Assembly: GCA_030812955.1 (NCBI GenBank)
Contig: JAUSTR010000022.1
Location: 1-33,597, forward strand
Source: Bacillus alveayuensis
Lineage (GTDB): Bacteria > Bacillota > Bacilli > Bacillales > Aeribacillaceae
Reading direction: 5' to 3'
Length of the DNA stretch: 33,597 nt
Position numbers and translations under genes: made by a program. Numbering within the stretch: the stretch's first letter is position 1; each line of letters begins with the position of its first letter. The notes beneath the pieces were generated by a model, which saw nothing but the letters and a program-made list of their open reading frames with translations, had not been told where the DNA came from and did no database searches. Positions 28,934 to 33,597 of the stretch are shown here, piece after piece.

Positions 28934-31408
28934 ATGCCGGAAAATAATAAGTCCCAAATTCGTGAAGTGAATATTAGTCAAGAGATGCGATCATCCTTTT
29001 TGGATTATGCGATGAGTGTAATTGTGTCGCGTGCCTTGCCGGATGTTCGTGATGGACTAAAGCCCGTTCATAGAAGAATTTTGTATGCAATGCATGATCT
29101 AGGTATGACGCCTGACAAGCCTTATAAAAAATCGGCACGTATAGTCGGTGAAGTCATTGGTAAGTATCATCCCCACGGTGACGCAGCTGTCTATGACACA
29201 ATGGTACGTATGGCGCAAGATTTCAACTATCGCTATATGCTTGTAGATGGTCATGGAAACTTCGGATCAGTAGATGGGGATGCAGCTGCCGCCATGCGTT
29301 ATACTGAGGCAAGAATGTCTAAAATTTCAATGGAGCTTTTACGCGACATTAATAAAGATACGATTGACTATCAAGACAACTATGATGGTTCAGAAAAAGA
29401 ACCAGTTGTCCTCCCATCGCGCTTCCCGAACTTACTTGTTAATGGTGCAGCAGGTATCGCTGTTGGAATGGCAACCAATATTCCCCCTCATCAGCTCGGG
29501 GAAGTTATCGATGGTGTGCTTGCCTTAAGTAAGGATCCAGATATAACGGTAGCGCAGTTAATGGAAATTATCCCAGGCCCTGATTTCCCAACAGCTGGAC
29601 AAATTATTGGGAAAGGTGGAATACGCAAAGCCTATGAGACTGGTCGAGGAACGATAACCGTACGTGCGAAAGTAGAAATTGAAGAAACATCAAACGGTAA
29701 ACAATCCATTATTGTAACTGAGCTACCTTACCAAGTCAATAAGGCCAAGCTCATTGAAAAAATTGCTGACCTTGTACGTGAAAAAAAGATTGAAGGTATT
29801 TCTGATTTACGTGATGAATCAGACCGCAATGGAATGAGAATCGTTATTGAAGTCCGAAAAGATGCAAATGCGAATGTACTTTTAAACAATTTGTATAAAC
29901 AAACGGCATTACAAACAACGTTTGGAATAAACATGCTCGCATTAGTCAATGGAGAGCCGAAGGTATTAAATTTAAAACAAACATTAATGCACTATTTAGA
30001 TCACCAAAAGGTAGTGATTCGTCGTCGTACGGAATATGAATTAAAGAAGGCTGAGGCCCGTGCCCATATTTTAGAGGGTTTAAGAATAGCTTTAGACCAT
30101 TTAGATGAGGTTATTAATTTAATTCGGAATTCACGGACAACAGATATTGCTCGGCAAGGATTAATGGAACAATTTTCTTTAACTGAAAAGCAAGCACAAG
30201 CCATTTTAGATATGAGACTCCAACGTTTAACGGGTCTAGAACGTGAAAAAATTGAAGAGGAATACAAAGAGCTTGTAAAGCTCATCAGTGATTTAAAAGC
30301 AATTTTAGCAAGTGAAGAAAAAGTATTAGAGATCATTCGCAAAGAGCTGCTTGAAATAAAAGAGAAATTTAATGATGAAAGACGGACAGAAATCATTGTA
30401 ACAGGTATTGAAGCAATTGAAGATGAAGATCTCATTCCAAAAGAAAATATTGTCATTACGCTCACACATAACGGATATATTAAGCGGCTGCCAGTTTCCA
30501 CGTATCGCAGTCAAAAACGTGGTGGCCGTGGAATCCAAGGGATGGGGACGAATGAAGATGATTTCGTTGAGCATCTTATTACGACTAGTACCCATAATAC
30601 GATATTATTCTTTACAAATAAAGGAAAAGTATATCGTGCAAAAGGGTATGAAATTCCAGAATATGGACGTACAGCAAAAGGAATCCCAATTATTAACTTA
30701 TTAGAAATTGATCGTGATGAATGGGTAAATGCCATAATCCCAGTGTCGGAATTTGTCGACAACTGGTTTTTATTCTTTACTACAAAAGATGGAATTTGTA
30801 AACGATCCCCATTATCACAATTTGCCCATATACGTACGAGCGGTTTAATTGCCTTAACTTTACGTGAAGGAGACGAACTGATTTCAGCCCGTTTAACAGA
30901 CGGAAGTAAGGATATTATTATTGGAACGAAGAAAGGAATGCTTATTCGTTTTCCGGAAACGGATGTTCGTACAATGGGGCGTACAGCTACAGGAGTAAAA
31001 GGAATTAGCCTTGAAGATGATGATCAAGTCGTAGGAATGGAAGTATTAGAAAAAAATGTTGATGTATTAATTGTTACACAAAATGGTTATGGAAAAAGAA
31101 CACACGAGAGCGAATACCGCATTCAAAGCCGTGGTGGAAAAGGGTTAAAAACATGTAATATTACAGAAAAGAATGGTGAGGTTGTTGCGGTTAAAGCCGT
31201 AACGGGTGAAGAAGATTTAATGATCGTGACAGCAGCAGGTGTGATTATTCGCATGGATGTCAATGATATTTCGACTATGGGAAGAAACACAGTAGGAGTT
31301 AAGCTAATTAAGTTAGAAGAAAATGAGCATGTTTCAACCGTTGCTTTAGTTGATAAGGAAGATCAGAATGATGAAGAATCAGAATGTGAACAAGATGTAG
31401 AAGAGTAA
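28934..31408 (+). CDS. gyrA: DNA gyrase subunit A
   Basis: GyrA is the DNA cleavage and wrapping subunit of gyrase. It has 824 residues and GGGAGG precedes the ATG. The breakage-reunion domain has catalytic Tyr123 ([10 protein letters not shown]). The quinolone-determining region reads [17 protein letters not shown], so position 84 is Ala where B. subtilis and E. coli have Ser, and position 88 is Asp. The C-terminal beta-pinwheel includes the GyrA box KRGGRGIQG. The tail is acidic. It lies 107 bp after gyrB. Confidence 0.99.
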   Translation: MPENNKSQIREVNISQEMRSSFLDYAMSVIVSRALPDVRDGLKPVHRRILYAMHDLGMTPDKPYKKSARIVGEVIGKYHPHGDAAVYDTMVRMAQDFNYRYMLVDGHGNFGSVDGDAAAAMRYTEARMSKISMELLRDINKDTIDYQDNYDGSEKEPVVLPSRFPNLLVNGAAGIAVGMATNIPPHQLGEVIDGVLALSKDPDITVAQLMEIIPGPDFPTAGQIIGKGGIRKAYETGRGTITVRAKVEIEETSNGKQSIIVTELPYQVNKAKLIEKIADLVREKKIEGISDLRDESDRNGMRIVIEVRKDANANVLLNNLYKQTALQTTFGINMLALVNGEPKVLNLKQTLMHYLDHQKVVIRRRTEYELKKAEARAHILEGLRIALDHLDEVINLIRNSRTTDIARQGLMEQFSLTEKQAQAILDMRLQRLTGLEREKIEEEYKELVKLISDLKAILASEEKVLEIIRKELLEIKEKFNDERRTEIIVTGIEAIEDEDLIPKENIVITLTHNGYIKRLPVSTYRSQKRGGRGIQGMGTNEDDFVEHLITTSTHNTILFFTNKGKVYRAKGYEIPEYGRTAKGIPIINLLEIDRDEWVNAIIPVSEFVDNWFLFFTTKDGICKRSPLSQFAHIRTSGLIALTLREGDELISARLTDGSKDIIIGTKKGMLIRFPETDVRTMGRTATGVKGISLEDDDQVVGMEVLEKNVDVLIVTQNGYGKRTHESEYRIQSRGGKGLKTCNITEKNGEVVAVKAVTGEEDLMIVTAAGVIIRMDVNDISTMGRNTVGVKLIKLEENEHVSTVALVDKEDQNDEESECEQDVEE

Positions 31409-31544
31409 ATGATAGAGGGGGTCCAAAGGTGTCTAACCTCACACGTAGTTTCACAATATTTTGCAAATTGATTTCATTTGACGTCCTATATATTGTGCTG
31501 AGGATTTTAACACTTGACTTTTGGGATCGCCCCTTTTTAATTTT

Positions 31545-31663
31545 GGCTCTTTTCTAAAAGATTGTTGTTTTACTATACGATAGATTTTCGACTGTCAGGC
31601 AAGCGATACGCTTGCTATGTCACGCTAAAGCGTGACGTGAAGCGAACAGTTGTACAAAAATCC
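31545..31663 (+). mobile_element. MITE copy E (119 bp), decayed right end
   Basis: It begins GGCTCTTTTCTAAAAGATTG and contains ACTATACGATAG, TTTTCGACTGTC, AAGCGATACGCTT and CACGCTAAAGCGTG, nearly matching copy C. The right end has diverged (ACAGTTGTACAAAAATCC) and no 8-bp duplication is visible. It lies in the 736-bp gap after gyrA, which also holds the 52-bp hairpin array and a terminator-like stem. Confidence 0.8.
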
Positions 31664-31755
31664 AATACCGTTTCATTACTTGACGTTCGCGAACACGGAA
31701 TCCATAGCTTCAGGGGGAGATGAAGTCCAAAAAGAAGCAAATGTAGATGATGAAT

Positions 31756-31911
31756 GTCCGTCATGAGGCTTTTGAAGGACATAAATAAGATAGAAAGCAT
31801 AAGAAGTGTCCTTCATTGGATTAATGAAGGACATAATGAAGATAGAAAACATAAGAAAGGTCCTTCATAGGACTAATAAAGGACATAAATATGATAGGAA
31901 ACAAGAGAAAT
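31756..31911. repeat. Three tandem 52-bp hairpin units
   Basis: Units start at 31756, 31808 and 31860, an exact 52-bp period. Each has a hairpin (for example GTCCTTCAT / ATGAAGGAC around a 7-nt loop in unit 2). A spacer of the type ATAA.AAGATAGAAA.CATAAGAA follows. On the minus strand the unit 3 loop contains GTCCT and unit 2 ATCCA. The Bacillaceae-1 RNA motif is described as having RUCCU loops and lying near rRNA operons, so a relation is possible but unverified. Confidence 0.75.
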
Positions 31912-32013
31912 GACAAAACGTTATGAAAAATAGTGGATTCCTTGATGAGGTGCTAATCTATTCATGAGACATGAACATCCTTGTAGGTAGTTGGTAGCGC
32001 ATCTATTCTAACC

Positions 32014-32041
32014 AAGGAGTTGGATTCCTGTCTCCTTTTTT
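32014..32041 (+). terminator. Terminator-like stem before the HD-GYP gene
   Basis: AAGGAG pairs with CTCCTT across a 12-nt loop and continues into TTTTTT on the plus strand. The stem is short. It could end transcripts from gyrA, about 600 bp upstream, or be part of a decayed tRNA-like sequence. Confidence 0.4.
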
Positions 32042-32144
32042 GTTTGGATGTAAATATATGTTAGGGAATTTGCTCATCTACATTAAAATGATATAAAAAA
32101 GCCCATCTATTCTTTTATTTTCATTTTTAGTTAGGAGGAGAACT

Positions 32145-33212
32145 GTGAGAGTTAAAGTTGACTTGTTACGGGAAGGTTGTGTTCTTTCTGAAGATGTTTA
32201 CTCCCTTACAAATAAGCCGATTGTAAGGAAAAATACGGTTCTTGAAAGCAAGCATATTCATGCATTGAAAGCTTTTTTAATCAAAGAAGTTGATATTAAA
32301 CGTGAAACGAAATCTGGGAAAGATATCCTCAATCAGGACATAAACGAAGAATTTATCGAAGAAGAGAATTTATTAATTGAAGACTTATATCTAGATGCTG
32401 TAAAAAAATATAAAAAAATGTTTTTGTCATGGCAAGCAGGGGCACCAGTTAACATGTCATTAGTTCGTGAACTTGTACTTCCATTAGTAGAAAAAGCGCT
32501 TGATGATCCATTAAAAATTATGGGTATTTATAAAAAATGTGATAGTGAACAATATTTTTATTTTCAGTCCCTTGCAGTTTCCTTACTTAGTGCTGTCATT
32601 GCGAAGGAATTAAAATATTCACAAGGTGATATTAATCAAGTTGCATTGGCCGGTTTTTTAAGTGATTGCGGCATGTCTAAAATTAATTCTTCAATCATAT
32701 TTAAAAAAGAGATGTTAACAGAACAAGAGTTCAAGGAAATTAAGCAACATCCTATATACAGCTATAAAATGTTAAAGGAACTTCCATCTTTAACAGAAGC
32801 AACCAAATTAAGTTTATTACAGCATCATGAAAAATTGGATGGAAGCGGTTATCCATTAGGATTCAAAGGGGAGCAATTACATCCATTTGGGAAAATAATA
32901 GCAGTGGCTAACATATATCAAGCGATGATTTCTCCAAGACCTTATCGGCCGCGCTTATCACCTTTTTATACATTAGAAGTGATTGAAAAAGATGAATTTG
33001 GAAAATTAGATTTAACCATAATCAAAGTGTTAAAAAAATTATTTAGAAATTATATGAATGGCCGAAGAGTTGGCTTATCAGATGGAACAGTTGGTAAAAT
33101 TGTATTTATTGATGAGAAATCTGTTATAAATCCACTAGTGAGTTTACATAATACTTCGGAAGTTATTAAGATTTCAAAGAATGGGCCTTTAAAAATTGAA
33201 GAAGTTTTTTAG
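32145..33212 (+). CDS. HD-GYP domain protein with degenerate active site
   Basis: HD-GYP proteins normally hydrolyse c-di-GMP with a two- or three-metal centre. This 355-residue protein starts at GTG 32145 after AGGAGGAG. It has an N-terminal domain at about 1-125, then the HD-GYP fold. HHEKLDGSGYP (His227, His228) and His202 are kept. The HD dyad reads FLSDCG (Ser173-Asp174), the earlier helix has Gln141 where HS..VA is usual, and VAD..DA reads VANIYQA (Asn256). Three expected metal ligands are therefore lost. It may be a binding or sensory protein, or have altered activity. No membrane segments are seen. Genes of this type often lie between gyrA and rrn in Bacillaceae. Confidence 0.88.
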   Translation: MRVKVDLLREGCVLSEDVYSLTNKPIVRKNTVLESKHIHALKAFLIKEVDIKRETKSGKDILNQDINEEFIEEENLLIEDLYLDAVKKYKKMFLSWQAGAPVNMSLVRELVLPLVEKALDDPLKIMGIYKKCDSEQYFYFQSLAVSLLSAVIAKELKYSQGDINQVALAGFLSDCGMSKINSSIIFKKEMLTEQEFKEIKQHPIYSYKMLKELPSLTEATKLSLLQHHEKLDGSGYPLGFKGEQLHPFGKIIAVANIYQAMISPRPYRPRLSPFYTLEVIEKDEFGKLDLTIIKVLKKLFRNYMNGRRVGLSDGTVGKIVFIDEKSVINPLVSLHNTSEVIKISKNGPLKIEEVF

Positions 33213-33301
33213 AAAAAAATTAATTTTTCCACCAAAATGACTTGATTCATGAAAAAAATCTGAAATACTCAAAAAGTCAGTTGCAAATGGAATAAAAAAG
33301 C

Positions 33302-33330
33302 TTGACAAAGGAAAAGCAGCATGATAAATT
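33302..33330 (+). promoter_or_regulatory. rRNA operon promoter
   Basis: A perfect TTGACA (33302-33307) and TAAATT (33325-33330) are separated by 17 nt, with an A-rich tract (GAATAAAAAAGC) just upstream resembling an UP element. A second, weaker upstream promoter, usual for Bacillus rrn operons, is not clear. Confidence 0.8.
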
Positions 33331-33376
33331 TAAAAAGTCGCTATTTTGATGAAAAATAAGTTTGTTTCATTTTTAC

Positions 33377-33388
33377 GATCTTTGAAAA
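33377..33388 (+). promoter_or_regulatory. rrn leader boxA-type antitermination sequence
   Basis: GATCTTTGAAAA, followed by TTAAACAAAACG, resembles the conserved TTCTTTGAAAACTAAACAAA leader of Bacillus rRNA operons, the Nus-factor antitermination region. A hairpin GTCAC/GTGAC follows before 16S and is probably part of the processing region. Confidence 0.6.
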
Positions 33389-33501
33389 TTAAACAAAACG
33401 AAGCGTTCCGTTAATTCTTTTTAATGAGCAAGGAACATCGACTAAAGACGTCACATCTTGTGACAACGTTGATGTCAGCACTTCCATGTGCAAGTTCAAT
33501 C

Positions 33502-33597
33502 TTTTTTCGGAGAGTTTGATCCTGGCTCAGGACGAACGCTGGCGGCGTGCCTAATACATGCAAGTCGAGCGGACGGAAGGAGAGCTTGCTCTCCTGA
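33502..33597 (+). rRNA. rrs: 16S ribosomal RNA, 5' end only
   Basis: AGAGTTTGATCCTGGCTCAG begins at 33511, corresponding to E. coli position 8, and is followed by GACGAACGCTGGCGGCGTGC and the V1 region. The exact mature 5' end is estimated. The gene runs off the window after about 96 bases. This is the rrn operon that follows gyrA in Bacillus. Confidence 0.98.

Noticed and set aside
30001-30501. A 166-codon minus-strand frame inside gyrA
   Set aside because: It is entirely antisense to the well-conserved gyrA coiled-coil region, is rich in Ser/Ile/Leu as expected of a shadow frame, and has no independent support.

Overview
The window is the replication-origin neighbourhood of a low-GC, spore-forming Firmicute, almost certainly a Bacillaceae member. 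The evidence is the gene order rpmH / dnaA-dnaN-rlbA-recF-remB-gyrB-gyrA-rrn to the right of the origin, and rnpA-spoIIIJ-jag-mnmE-mnmG-rsmG-noc-parA-parB-yyaC-yyzM-ychF-rpsF-ssb-rpsR-yybS-gdpP-rplI-dnaB-purA to the left. The sporulation-linked genes yyaC, spoIIIJ and noc, and protein lengths that match the Bacillus subtilis counterparts nearly residue for residue, point the same way. Apart from yyaC, every gene is transcribed away from the origin.

Layout. 1-357 holds a truncated 5' half of a tRNA-Phe gene and an isolated strong hairpin. 358-7011 (minus) holds purA with its own promoter and PurR boxes, dnaB (called dnaC in B. subtilis), rplI, gdpP and yybS. 7303-8444 (minus) is the rpsF-ssb-rpsR operon with a good sigma-A promoter and a leader that looks like the S6:S18 autoregulatory element. 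8602-12086 holds ychF, yyzM, a YkvI-type membrane protein and the divergent yyaC. 12240-15036 holds the chromosome segregation genes parB/parA, with a parS site inside parB, and noc. 15143-19218 holds rsmG, mnmG and mnmE. 19692-21942 holds jag, spoIIIJ, rnpA and rpmH. The bipartite oriC flanks dnaA: a DnaA-box cluster at about 22040-22303, then a box cluster with a DnaA-trio/AT-rich unwinding element at about 23807-23942. 23991-31408 holds dnaN, rlbA, recF, remB, gyrB and gyrA. 31409-33501 holds a transposon remnant, a tandem hairpin array, a degenerate HD-GYP gene and an rrn promoter. The window ends 96 bases into a 16S rRNA gene. Both ends fall in or beside stable-RNA sequence, so the window may be a whole assembly contig.

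The genes are housekeeping: replication initiation and elongation (dnaA, dnaN, dnaB, ssb, gyrA, gyrB, recF), origin segregation and nucleoid occlusion (parA, parB, noc), tRNA and rRNA modification (mnmE, mnmG, rsmG), membrane protein insertion (spoIIIJ, jag), ribosomal proteins, c-di-AMP turnover (gdpP) and AMP synthesis (purA).

The least ordinary content is intergenic. Five copies of one small terminal-inverted-repeat element (77-142 bp) occupy five intergenic gaps. Three copies have exact 8-bp target-site duplications and one has a 6/8 match, so this is a non-autonomous transposon (MITE) family, probably mobilised by an ISL3-like transposase that is not in the window. Other notable items are a three-unit, exactly 52-bp-periodic hairpin array before the rRNA operon, an HD-GYP protein lacking three of the metal ligands, a GyrA with alanine at the main quinolone-contact position, and extra DnaA boxes upstream of mnmE. 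I found no clearly new defence or metabolic system.
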